Shown: positions 56,349 through 63,583 of the stretch, piece by piece
How positions within the stretch are numbered: position 1 is the first letter of the stretch
How the letters are laid out: every line of letters begins with the position of its first letter
Origin: Betaproteobacteria bacterium
GTDB lineage: Bacteria > Pseudomonadota > Gammaproteobacteria > Burkholderiales > Rhodocyclaceae
NCBI GenBank assembly: GCA_009782565.1
Contig: WRIU01000003.1
Span: forward strand, 1-64,000
Reading direction: 5' to 3'
Length of the DNA: 64,000 nucleotides
Notes under the pieces: generated by a model
Database searches by the model: none
The model's input: the letters and a program-made list of their open reading frames with translations, nothing else
Told to the model about the DNA's origin: nothing
Program-made: the position numbers and the translations under genes

Positions 56349-56744
56349 TCATTGCGTCGCCTTTCCTTCCTCTGGGTTTTTATCCGAAAACGTAAATCTT
56401 GAGACTGTTCCATCCTCTCCAAAAGTCAGCGAAAGCCCCTTCCGCGCTTGAGTGGTCATTGAAACATAAAACGGTGCTCTGACGGCTTTGACTCGGGCAT
56501 AAGCGTATACCCACATTTCAGACTCCTCCTCGTTTGTAGAGCGGAGCACCGCTGTCTCCGTAGGCGAGCCGAGCCAATCCAAAACTTCTTGTTTCGTGGT
56601 TTTCCCTTTGACTATCCGCTGACCCACCTCCTCATACGTCAGATGGGCAATTTTTTCGTTTCCTGCACTGCGAGTTGCGGCACATCCCGTTAGCCCAACA
56701 ATCAGAGACAGAGACATAATCAACAACAAAGATACTTTTCGCAT
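56349..56744 (-). CDS. BamE/SmpA-like outer-membrane lipoprotein
   Basis: A 131-residue protein with a lipoprotein signal (lipobox LTGC, acylated Cys21) and a short domain with LTYEEVGQRIVKGKTTKQEV followed by LDWLGSPTETAVLRS, the repeat-like pattern of SmpA/OmlA (BamE) and related small lipoproteins. GGGAGG precedes the ATG. It lies alone between two copies of a direct repeat, is A+T-richer than chromosomal neighbours, and is not in a bam or fur context, so it is probably an accessory lipoprotein and not the housekeeping BamE. Confidence 0.78.
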   Translation of the reverse strand: MRKVSLLLIMSLSLIVGLTGCAATRSAGNEKIAHLTYEEVGQRIVKGKTTKQEVLDWLGSPTETAVLRSTNEEESEMWVYAYARVKAVRAPFYVSMTTQARKGLSLTFGEDGTVSRFTFSDKNPEEGKATQ

Positions 56745-56822
56745 AAAAACCTCCCTTCAAAAGTGAAAAAACGGACGTTATTACGTGTTGCTACAATTTC
56801 TTGCTGTGACACAGTACGTCAA

Positions 56823-56898
56823 AGCGTTTAGGCGCAGGATTTTGGGTGTGCACAGGTCAGCTATCGCCGTCAATGTTACAAGGTTTCAAAGTGAGACA
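56823..56898. repeat. 76-bp direct repeat, copy B
   Basis: This is the second copy of the repeat that lies exactly 600 bp to the left. Read on the minus strand it contains CCTAAACGC, as in the start of the interrupted small gene (ATGCCTAAACGC), but with GCG where the ATG should be, so it looks like the decayed 5' end of a second gene of that kind. The stretch 56899-57020 holds nothing I can identify. Confidence 0.75.
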
Positions 56899-57023
56899 CT
56901 ACCGGGAACCAAAGTAATTTCTTTATCAAGAGCAAGCGTAGCCTGGGAATCATGTAGTTCTTCGCTACGATCAACTTATGGTGGGATTTGCGCCCGCAGG
57001 AATGCCCCATGCCGGGCGCACAA

Positions 57024-57048
57024 CAAAAAACCCGTATCTCTACGGGTT
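57024..57048 (-). terminator. Rho-independent terminator after the amidase gene
   Basis: On the minus strand AACCCGTA-GAGA-TACGGGTT is a perfect 8-bp stem followed by TTTT. It lies about 35 nt beyond the amidase stop codon. Confidence 0.85.
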
Positions 57049-57082
57049 CAAAAAGTAATTCAAGACTTCACATTTGACATCA

Positions 57083-57820
57083 TTACAACCTCGTAGCGTA
57101 GTCCAGGCTGATCCATCCGGCTCCGCTCTTCAATTTTCCCCATCCCTTTGTCGAACCGATGCCGGAACAAGTTTCTACAATCGTATAAACCCCTTCCTTA
57201 TTTATGCTTCCGTTCGCTCCATAGTTTGTTCCGGGTCCAGTACGGATATTGAGTACACTAGCCGTAACACGCACCGTAAAGGTATCCGACTGCGAGACCG
57301 GAGGCGAAGATGTACCAGAGATGCGTGCGTTAACGGCAGAACAGATCGCTGGGAAACGCGCAAGTAAATAAGGGCCTGGGCATGTGGTGCTGGCGAACAT
57401 GCGGTGAGAGGTCAAGGAGCCTCCCGAAGTCCCGTCGTAAATTAGAGACTTGATATTGTTGCGCTTGCAGATGTCCGCGCACAAATCAATCAACATATTG
57501 TAGGCAGCGGCAGATACTGGCCAATCGCCGCCCGTAGAAGAGTCAGAGACTTCTATTGTCACGGCTTGATGATCATTGGCGGAGGATGAAGAGCACCAAC
57601 TGCGATCCTTCTCATCTACAACCAGCACCACCTTGCCATCATTACCAATCCCGTAGTTGCAACTCGCTTGCCTGGAAGTAGAAACAAATACGTTACCGAT
57701 ACTTTCAGCAGACAATACCCCAGCCGTATGATGAATGGTAATTTTCGTGATCGGCTTGTTGCGAGGGGCAGTTTTGTTAGGGGAAATTTTCTTAACGGTT
57801 GCAAGTCCGCTGTTACTCAT
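57083..57820 (-). CDS. Phage-endolysin-like N-acetylmuramoyl-L-alanine amidase with SH3b domain
   Basis: The 245-residue protein has an Amidase_2/PGRP catalytic domain (about 20-160) with zinc ligands in TIHHTAG (H30/H31), SHRMFASTTCPGP (H139, C147) and the NYGIGNDGKVVLVVDEKDRSWC strand, then a C-terminal bacterial SH3 domain (VRVTASVLNIRTGPGTNYGA to GWISLDYATRL). It lacks a signal peptide. The amidase-SH3b layout and wording are typical of endolysins of Firmicutes phages, not of betaproteobacterial AmpD/AmiC. The start at the second ATG fits GGAGG spacing. It overlaps the small gene upstream by 8 nt, so the two form one operon. Confidence 0.88.
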   Translation of the reverse strand: MSNSGLATVKKISPNKTAPRNKPITKITIHHTAGVLSAESIGNVFVSTSRQASCNYGIGNDGKVVLVVDEKDRSWCSSSSANDHQAVTIEVSDSSTGGDWPVSAAAYNMLIDLCADICKRNNIKSLIYDGTSGGSLTSHRMFASTTCPGPYLLARFPAICSAVNARISGTSSPPVSQSDTFTVRVTASVLNIRTGPGTNYGANGSINKEGVYTIVETCSGIGSTKGWGKLKSGAGWISLDYATRL

Positions 57821-58007
57821 CTTCATCCCCTCCTTTATTTTCCGCCAGTTCTTCTAGTGTTTCCACTGTAACGACATCTCCATCCTGAAGCTCAAAGCCC
57901 AGTGCGCTTTTCACGTACCCAGGTTCGATAGCAGAGGATGTGTCGATGTCGACGGGTATGCCTACGCTTGACTCCGGCAAGACAACGTTTTTACTTGATT
58001 TACGCAT
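57813..58007 (-). CDS. Small acidic protein of unknown function, paired with the amidase
   Basis: From MRKSSKNVVLPESSVGIPVD the product is 64 residues, ending in ELAENKGGDEDE; it is strongly acidic apart from the first seven residues and has no membrane segment. AAAGGAG precedes this ATG at good spacing; an open frame 21 codons longer lacks a site. It overlaps the amidase gene, so it is translated with it. I do not recognise the family. An inhibitor, chaperone or structural partner of the amidase are guesses from pairing. Confidence 0.65.
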   Translation of the reverse strand: MRKSSKNVVLPESSVGIPVDIDTSSAIEPGYVKSALGFELQDGDVVTVETLEELAENKGGDEDE

Positions 58008-58037
58008 GATGTACTCCTTTTTGTTAAGCCTAGGCTC

Positions 58038-58050
58038 TATCACTATGATA
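58038..58050. promoter_or_regulatory. Palindromic operator-like site ahead of the small acidic protein gene
   Basis: TATCA-CTA-TGATA is a perfect palindrome, with a further CTGATA half-site directly beside it (58051-58056). It lies 31-43 nt ahead of the start codon and just downstream of a promoter-like pair, a place suited to repression. Confidence 0.5.
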
Positions 58051-58067
58051 CTGATACATACGGCATC

Positions 58068-58095
58068 CATATATATTAGAGCGGCTTTTGTTCAA
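58068..58095 (-). promoter_or_regulatory. Candidate promoter of the acidic protein-amidase operon
   Basis: On the minus strand TTGAAC and TATATG are separated by 16 nt in an A/T-rich stretch. Together they would start transcription near 58061, giving a leader of about 55 nt that contains the palindrome. Confidence 0.5.
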
Positions 58096-58103
58096 GTGTG
58101 TAC

Positions 58104-58134
58104 AAAACTCCCCTCTCCCCTTGCGGGAGAGGGG
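58104..58134 (-). terminator. Terminator-like hairpin after flhA
   Basis: On the minus strand CCCCTCTCCC and GGGAGAGGGG are separated by a few bases and followed by AGTTTTG. The CCCTCTCCC-type arm is widespread as a dispersed palindrome in proteobacteria, so it may be a repeat used as a terminator. Confidence 0.6.
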
Positions 58135-58170
58135 CAGGGGGAGAGGGATAAGGGGGTATCGCACCCACAC

Positions 58171-60264
58171 TCACCCCGCCCCTACCATCCCCGTGATGCG
58201 GATCGTGCGCGATTCCGGCACTTCGCTGTTGGCGATGACCCGTAGCGCAGGCACGGTGCGGCGCAGGAACCTCGATAGCAGCAGCCGCAGTTGCGCGGGG
58301 ACGAGCAATACCGGCGGCAGGCCGATTTCTTCCTGGCGCTGGGCGAGTTGTGCCGTCTGGCGCAGCAGGGTGTCGGCCAGCCCCGGCTCGATGGCTCCGT
58401 CGCCGCCTACCATCGCTTGCAAGAGGATGCGCTCCAGCCCCGGTTCGAGCGCTATGACCTGCACTTCGGCATTGTTTGGGAACAACATCTGGATGATGGC
58501 GCGCCCAAGTGCTTCGCGTACCCGCGTGGTGAGTTCGGTGGCATCCTGTGTGCGCGGGGCATATTCGGCCAGCACTTCGATGATGGTTCGCATGTCGCGA
58601 ATGTTGACTTCCTCGGCCAGCAGGTTTTGCAACACCCGCTGCACGATGGAGATCGGCAGCAGTTTGGGGACGAGATCTTCGACGAGTTTGGGGACTTCTT
58701 TCGAGATGTGGTCGAGCAGCGCCTGGGTTTCCTGACGGCCCAGCAATTCGGCGGCGTACCCGAGGATGACCTGGTTGAGGTGCGTGGCCACAACGGTGCT
58801 GGCGTCGACCACCGTGTAGCCGAGTGCGTGCGCCTGTTCGCGGGTAGTGTTGTCGATCCAGTATGAGGGCAGCCCGAACGCGGGGTCGATGGTTTCCCGC
58901 CCAGGCAGCGGCCCTACGACCCGGCCAGGATTGATCGCCAGAAATTGTCCGGGAAAGGCTTCGCCAGTACCAACATCGACCCCCTTGAGGGTGACGCGGT
59001 AGGCGTTGGGCTTGAGTTCGAGATTGTCGCGGATGTGCACGGGCGCGGTCAGGAAGCCAACGTCCTGTGCAAATTTCTTTCGCAACCCTCGGATGCGCCG
59101 CAACAGTTCGCCGTTCTGGCTCCTGTCGACCATCGGGATCAGCCGGTAGCCCACTTCCAGGCCGAGCACGTCGACGGAGGCGACATCGTTCCAACTCGCT
59201 TCCTGCGCTTCGGCGGCGCGCGCTTCGGCGGCACTTTGCGCTTCTTCTTCCTGCGTTGGCTCATCTGTGCCCTCCTGCCGCTTGCTGCGCCTCCACGCGA
59301 GCGCCCCGATCGACGAGGCGAAGAGCAGGAATACCAGGTTGGGCATGCCGGGAATCAAGCCGAGTACGCCGACGATGACGGCAGTCAGTACGAGCACCTG
59401 CGTGTTGGAAAACACCTGGTTGATGACCATCGCGCCAATGTCCAGATCGTCGCCCACCCTGGAAACCACCAGACCCGCCGCTACCGAGATGACGAGCGAT
59501 GGAATCTGCGCGACCAGCCCGTCGCCGATGGTGAGGATGATGTACGTTTGCGCCGCATCGGAAAATGCTAAATCGTGCTGGATGACGCCCACGAACAATC
59601 CGCCCAGGATGTTGATGAGCAAAATCAGGATGCCCGCGATGGCGTCCCCCCGCACGAACTTGGAAGCGCCGTCCATCGCCCCAAAGAAATCAGACTCCTG
59701 CGCCACTTCCTTGCGGCGCAGCTTGGCGGTTTTCTCATCGATCAAGCCCGCGTTCAAATCCGCGTCGATGGCCATCTGCTTGCCCGGCATCGCGTCCAAA
59801 GTGAAACGCGCGCTCACTTCCGCAATCCGTCCCGCGCCCTTGGTGATGACCACGAAATTGATGATGGTGAGGATCACGAACACCACGATGCCCACGGCAG
59901 TGTTGCCGCCCACGATGAACTGCCCGAACGCCTCGATGACCTTGCCTGCTGCGTCCGACCCTCCATGCCCGTGAAGCAGCACGATACGGGTGGAAGCCAC
60001 GTTGAGCGAGAGCCGCAACAGCGTGGTGACGAGCAGCACCGTGGGGAACGCGGAAAAATCCAGCGGGCGGCGCGCATACATCGCCACCATCATCACCATC
60101 ACCGATATGGCGATGTTGAACGTGAAAAACACGTCCAGCAGGAACACCGGCAGCGGCAGCACCATCATCGCCAGTACCATGATGATGAGGATCGGCGCTG
60201 CCAGCGCGCGCAGGTTCGCGGGTGTCAAAAACCGGCGCAGATTCAGGGCGATTTCGTTAGCCAT
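58171..60264 (-). CDS. flhA: Flagellar export protein FlhA
   Basis: The product is about 697 residues: eight N-terminal membrane helices with SFLVMMVA-like ISVMVMMVAMYARRPLDFSA, the conserved FHIPEP-type loop (ARFTLDAMPGKQMAIDADLN), and a cytosolic C-domain (about 350-697) with GVDVGTGEAFPGQFLAINPG and FGLPSYWIDNT. It forms the export gate ring that docks chaperone-substrate complexes. A start six codons upstream is also open. flhB is upstream; flhF, which normally follows, is absent: the accessory pocket begins instead. Confidence 0.97.
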   Translation of the reverse strand: MANEIALNLRRFLTPANLRALAAPILIIMVLAMMVLPLPVFLLDVFFTFNIAISVMVMMVAMYARRPLDFSAFPTVLLVTTLLRLSLNVASTRIVLLHGHGGSDAAGKVIEAFGQFIVGGNTAVGIVVFVILTIINFVVITKGAGRIAEVSARFTLDAMPGKQMAIDADLNAGLIDEKTAKLRRKEVAQESDFFGAMDGASKFVRGDAIAGILILLINILGGLFVGVIQHDLAFSDAAQTYIILTIGDGLVAQIPSLVISVAAGLVVSRVGDDLDIGAMVINQVFSNTQVLVLTAVIVGVLGLIPGMPNLVFLLFASSIGALAWRRSKRQEGTDEPTQEEEAQSAAEARAAEAQEASWNDVASVDVLGLEVGYRLIPMVDRSQNGELLRRIRGLRKKFAQDVGFLTAPVHIRDNLELKPNAYRVTLKGVDVGTGEAFPGQFLAINPGRVVGPLPGRETIDPAFGLPSYWIDNTTREQAHALGYTVVDASTVVATHLNQVILGYAAELLGRQETQALLDHISKEVPKLVEDLVPKLLPISIVQRVLQNLLAEEVNIRDMRTIIEVLAEYAPRTQDATELTTRVREALGRAIIQMLFPNNAEVQVIALEPGLERILLQAMVGGDGAIEPGLADTLLRQTAQLAQRQEEIGLPPVLLVPAQLRLLLSRFLRRTVPALRVIANSEVPESRTIRITGMVGAG

Positions 60265-60295
60265 GCCGGGGCGTACTCGCATTCGTTGTCATGGG

Positions 60296-61459
60296 TCAAT
60301 CTTCCGGAGGCGGGCCGGGATCGAGCGTGGAGGGAACCGGCAGGTCGACAGGCGGTTGCGGCGTGGGCAAGTCGTTTTTCATCGCCTCGTTCAACTGGTA
60401 AACGTAAGCCATCACCTCGGCCACAGCGGTAAACAGCGCGGCGGGAATCGCCTGCTCCAGTTCGCAATGTGCATAGAGCGCGCGTGCGAGCGGAGGCGCT
60501 TCCAGCAGGGCTACATGGTGTTCGCGGGCAATTTCCCGGATTTTCAGCGCCAGTTCGCCGCGCCCCTTGGCCACGACGATAGGCGCGGACATGCGCGAGG
60601 CGTCGTAACGCAAGGCTACCGAAAAGTGCGCCGGGTTTGTCACCACCACATCGGCCTTGGGAACCTCGGACATCATCCGCCGACGCGCCATTTCGCGCTG
60701 CATCGAGCGGATGCGTCCCTTGACGTGCGGGTCGCCTTCCTGTTCCTTATTCTCGCGCTTGACCTCTTCTTTCGACATACGCAGGTTCTTGTGGTACTGC
60801 CACAACTGGAACGGCACATCGAAAAGCGCGAGCAACCCAAGGCTGGCGACGATCAGCAGCGCAATCCAGGACACCGACGAGGCAAAATCGCCAATCGCAA
60901 TCAGCAATGGCTCTTTCATGAAATCGAAAAGGTGATCGCGGTAGCGCCACAATACCGTTGCGCCAACCCCTCCAATCAACGCCGCCTTCATGATCGCCTT
61001 AAGCATTTCGGCCAGCCCATGCAGCGAAAACATGCGCTTGAAGCCCTTGAGCGGGTTAAGCCGGTCAAGCTTCAGGCCCAGCACCTTGGGCGCGAACAGG
61101 AAGCCGCCAAGCATCACCGGGGCGACCAGCGCCGCCACCATCAGCGCGAGGAAAAGCGGCATCAGCGTCAGCAAGGCCCCACCGAAGACGTCTTGCACCC
61201 ATTCGATGAGTACCAGGGTATTCGTCTCATACGCCAGATGGCGATCAAAAGAAAAACCGCGCCGCAGCAGCCCCAGCAACCGATCTCCCATCCAACTGCC
61301 GAGCATCCAGAGAAAAAGCGCCCCTGTCACCGTCACCAGGAAGGTCTGAAGTTCGCGCGACTGCGGAACCTGCCCCTCTTCGCGAGCCTGTTGTATTCGT
61401 CGGCTTGATGCTGGTTCTGTCTTGTCTTCGTCGCTGTCTTCTGCCACGGCTGGCCCCAT
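60296..61459 (-). CDS. flhB: Flagellar export switch protein FlhB (NPAH variant)
   Basis: The 387-residue protein has EDKTEPASSRRIQQAREEGQ at the start, four membrane helices and a cytosolic domain. The autocleavage motif reads NPAH (residues 275-278) where NPTH is usual. FlhB cleavage switches export from rod/hook to filament proteins. The Asn and His needed for chemistry are kept. The tail after the cytosolic domain is Pro-rich (PTPQPPVDLPVPSTLDPGPPP, partly quoted). An internal GTG four codons in (VAEDSDEDKTEP) is an alternative start. 31 nt separate it from flhA. Confidence 0.96.
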   Translation of the reverse strand: MGPAVAEDSDEDKTEPASSRRIQQAREEGQVPQSRELQTFLVTVTGALFLWMLGSWMGDRLLGLLRRGFSFDRHLAYETNTLVLIEWVQDVFGGALLTLMPLFLALMVAALVAPVMLGGFLFAPKVLGLKLDRLNPLKGFKRMFSLHGLAEMLKAIMKAALIGGVGATVLWRYRDHLFDFMKEPLLIAIGDFASSVSWIALLIVASLGLLALFDVPFQLWQYHKNLRMSKEEVKRENKEQEGDPHVKGRIRSMQREMARRRMMSEVPKADVVVTNPAHFSVALRYDASRMSAPIVVAKGRGELALKIREIAREHHVALLEAPPLARALYAHCELEQAIPAALFTAVAEVMAYVYQLNEAMKNDLPTPQPPVDLPVPSTLDPGPPPED

Positions 61460-61565
61460 GCCTCACATGCCGCGCCGGGAATGGCGAAGGCGCAAAACGG
61501 CATTTGGGGCATTATCCCCACCCATCCCGCCCAACAATGGCTGGATGTGCGCGAAGAAAGCCGCC

Positions 61566-62024
61566 CTAATTCGCGGACAGGGATTTCACGCCCTCGATTC
61601 GGTCACCCGCCTTCACCCCATGCCTGGCGAACCACCCCCGGTTCATCTCCAGCGCATAGCGCGCCAGTTTCACCGAGCAATGGGACTCCTCGTTCTGCGG
61701 GGTCATGTCCTCGATATTGAGAATGCGCCCCTCTTCATCGAGAAACGCCACCGACAGCGGAATCAGCGTATTTTTCATCCACATGCAGATACGGATCGAA
61801 GACGGGTACACGAACAACATGCCCTGATCGGATGGAAGATGGCTCCGGTACATCAGCCCAAACTGTCGCGTCGGCTCATCGGCAGCGACCTCAACCTCGA
61901 TACGCTGCTTGCCCGCTTCCAGGCTTGCCCGCTGCGTCTGCGCGTTCGCCGAGCCCGCTGCCGCCAAAAACATCCCTATCGCCAAAACCCGCCACATCGC
62001 CCGCCTTCCCATCGCCTTCACCAT
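61566..62024 (-). CDS. Secreted DUF192 protein
   Basis: A 152-residue protein with a signal peptide (about 1-28, ending GSANA) and a DUF192 domain: [40 protein letters not shown] and [20 protein letters not shown]. The family has a compact beta fold and no established function. It is divergent from the macrodomain gene, 61 nt between starts. Between it and flhB (106 nt) I see no other gene. Confidence 0.9.
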   Translation of the reverse strand: MVKAMGRRAMWRVLAIGMFLAAAGSANAQTQRASLEAGKQRIEVEVAADEPTRQFGLMYRSHLPSDQGMLFVYPSSIRICMWMKNTLIPLSVAFLDEEGRILNIEDMTPQNEESHCSVKLARYALEMNRGWFARHGVKAGDRIEGVKSLSAN

Positions 62025-62085
62025 TCACCCTTTCCGACGAAAGCGCGACAATAAAGCATTTCGCGTTTTCGGTCTCAATCCCATC

Positions 62086-62604
62086 ATGCCAGCCACCTTA
62101 CGCGCCATTTGCGCCGATATTACGACATTGAGCGTCGATGCCATCGTCAACGCCGCCAACAACACCCTCCTGGGCGGCGGCGGGGTCGACGGAGCCATCC
62201 ACCGCGCTGCCGGGCCGGAGTTGTTGGCTTACTGCCACACCCTGAACGGCTGTGCTACGGGTGAAGCCAAAATCACTCCCGGCTTCCGGCTTCCCGCCCG
62301 GCACGTCATCCACACCGTAGGTCCCGTCTGGCGCGACGGCAAACACGGCGAACCGGCGCTGCTCGCCGCCTGCTATCGCCATGCGCTGAAACTCGCCGCC
62401 CAATCCGGGCTGGAAACCATCGCTTTTCCCTGCATCAGCACCGGAGTTTACGGCTATCCGCCCGATCTAGCCGCACCATGTGCGCTCCGTGCCGTGCGGG
62501 AGGAACTGGCGCGCCTACCAAGTATCCGGGAAGTGATTTTCTGCTGCTTCTCGGAAGAGGAACGAACCAGATATGAAAGCCTCTGTGAAATTTTTCTTGC
62601 GTAG
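62086..62604 (+). CDS. Macrodomain protein, probable O-acetyl-ADP-ribose deacetylase (YmdB-like)
   Basis: The 172-residue protein is one macrodomain: [60 protein letters not shown] and [10 protein letters not shown] form the ADP-ribose pocket. The Asn and GGGVDGAI features match the MacroD/YmdB class that removes acetyl from O-acetyl-ADP-ribose or ADP-ribose from proteins. The ATG used is the first with family sequence; the frame is open 59 codons further inside the divergent gene. Confidence 0.93.
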   Translation: MPATLRAICADITTLSVDAIVNAANNTLLGGGGVDGAIHRAAGPELLAYCHTLNGCATGEAKITPGFRLPARHVIHTVGPVWRDGKHGEPALLAACYRHALKLAAQSGLETIAFPCISTGVYGYPPDLAAPCALRAVREELARLPSIREVIFCCFSEEERTRYESLCEIFLA

Positions 62605-62618
62605 CACACAAAAAACTC

Positions 62619-62646
62619 TTGACAACCAGATTACACAGCATACAAT
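62619..62646 (+). promoter_or_regulatory. Strong sigma-70 promoter of the phasin gene
   Basis: TTGACA and TACAAT lie 16 nt apart, a near-consensus promoter. It would start transcription near 62653 and leave a leader of about 120 nt before the phasin ATG. Confidence 0.8.
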
Positions 62647-62658
62647 ACACAAAAAATG

Positions 62659-62672
62659 TTGCTATGCAGCAA
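62659..62672. promoter_or_regulatory. Operator-like palindrome, candidate PhaR site
   Basis: TTGCT-ATGC-AGCAA is a perfect palindrome just past the expected transcription start of the phasin gene. Farther on, TTGCAGTTTCTGCAGTTT gives a direct repeat with similar TGCAG words. PhaR repressors of phasin genes bind TGC-rich sites overlapping the start, so PhaR control is a reasonable inference. Confidence 0.5.
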
Positions 62673-62773
62673 TACAAAAGACATATCGTCATCTCCCCCA
62701 AACCCGGCAGTAGAGCAGTATCCTTGCAGTTTCTGCAGTTTCTTTTCCACACCGTTTACATCAGGAGAACCCG

Positions 62774-63337
62774 ATGACCACATTCAATCCCGATCAATTC
62801 GCCGCCACCAACAAGGCCAACATTGAAACCCTGTTGAGCCTGACCAACAGCGCCTTTGCCAACGCCGAGCGCCTGGCCGCCCTCAACCTCAACACCGCCC
62901 GTTCCGTGCTTGAAGACAGCGTCTCCAACACCAAGGCGCTGCTGGGCACCAAGGACGTGCAAGAGCTGGTTTCCCTGCAAGCCTCGCTGATCCAGCCCAT
63001 GCTGGAGAAGTCTGTCGCTTACGCCCGCAGCGTTTATGAAATCGCCTCGCAAGGCCAGGAAGAACTGGCGAAAGTGCTTGAAAACCAACTTGCTGAACTG
63101 AACAAGAACGTTTCCACCGTGCTTGACAGAGCCGCCAAATCCGCCCCGGCGGGTTCCGACGTTGCCGTCGCCGCCGTGAAGTCGGCCATTGCCGCCGCCA
63201 ACAGCGCCTACGACAACTTCTCCAAGGCCGTCAAGCAAGCGACCGAAATTGCCGAAGCCAACGTTGCTGCGGCCACCAACGCCACGGTCAAGGCCGTCAC
63301 CACCACCACCAAGGCCGGCTCGAAGAAGTCTGCCTGA
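62774..63337 (+). CDS. phaP: Phasin family protein (PHA granule-associated)
   Basis: The 187-residue, almost wholly helical protein has the phasin pattern FNPDQFAATNKANIETLLSL, ERLAALNLNTARSVLEDS and QPMLEKSVAYARSVYEIASQ, ending in an Ala/Lys-rich tail with TTTTKAGSKKSA. Phasins coat polyhydroxyalkanoate granules and limit their fusion. CAGGAGA precedes the ATG. It has its own strong promoter and terminator. PHA synthase genes are not in the window, but the esterase near 24 kb may act on the same polymer class. Confidence 0.94.
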   Translation: MTTFNPDQFAATNKANIETLLSLTNSAFANAERLAALNLNTARSVLEDSVSNTKALLGTKDVQELVSLQASLIQPMLEKSVAYARSVYEIASQGQEELAKVLENQLAELNKNVSTVLDRAAKSAPAGSDVAVAAVKSAIAAANSAYDNFSKAVKQATEIAEANVAAATNATVKAVTTTTKAGSKKSA

Positions 63338-63439
63338 GTAAGTTCCTCTCCCAGATTCCCCGCTCGGCCAACCGGACGGGGAAAGGGAGTTGGATGCCGC
63401 ATTTGGCCTGACAGCCAAAAACGGCAGCAAAGCCACAAA

Positions 63440-63475
63440 GGGTCAAATTCCGTTGATACGGGATTTGACCCTTTT
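63440..63475 (+). terminator. Rho-independent terminator of the phasin gene
   Basis: GGGTCAAAT and ATTTGACCC pair around an inner CCGT-TGAT-ACGG stem and are followed by TTTT. A further long G+C-rich hairpin (CTCCC...TTCCCCG with its complement) lies ahead of it right after the stop codon. Confidence 0.85.
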
Positions 63476-63480
63476 CAATT

Positions 63481-63543
63481 CGCAATGACGGCAATTGGCT
63501 TTCCCGCTCCGTCATTACGAAGAGCGCAGCGACGAAACAATCC
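63481..63543. repeat. Fragment of a dispersed CGTCATTACGA-AGCGCAGCGACGAA repeat
   Basis: CGTCATTACG is followed by AAGAGCGCAGCGACGAAACAATCC, close to a very common intergenic repeat (TCATTGCGA...GAAGCAATCC) of many bacterial genomes. CGCAATGACG 20 nt to the left is its near-complement, so the pair can fold. It lies between the phasin terminator and the chemotaxis gene. Confidence 0.5.
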
Positions 63544-63583
63544 AGCCCTAGATCAGAAACGCGAAACACTGGTAGAGCGTCAA

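Noticed and set aside
62756-63436. 226-codon glycine/valine-rich frame antisense to the phasin gene
   Set aside because: Mirror of the Ala-rich phasin; promoter, ribosome binding site and terminator all favour the phasin strand.
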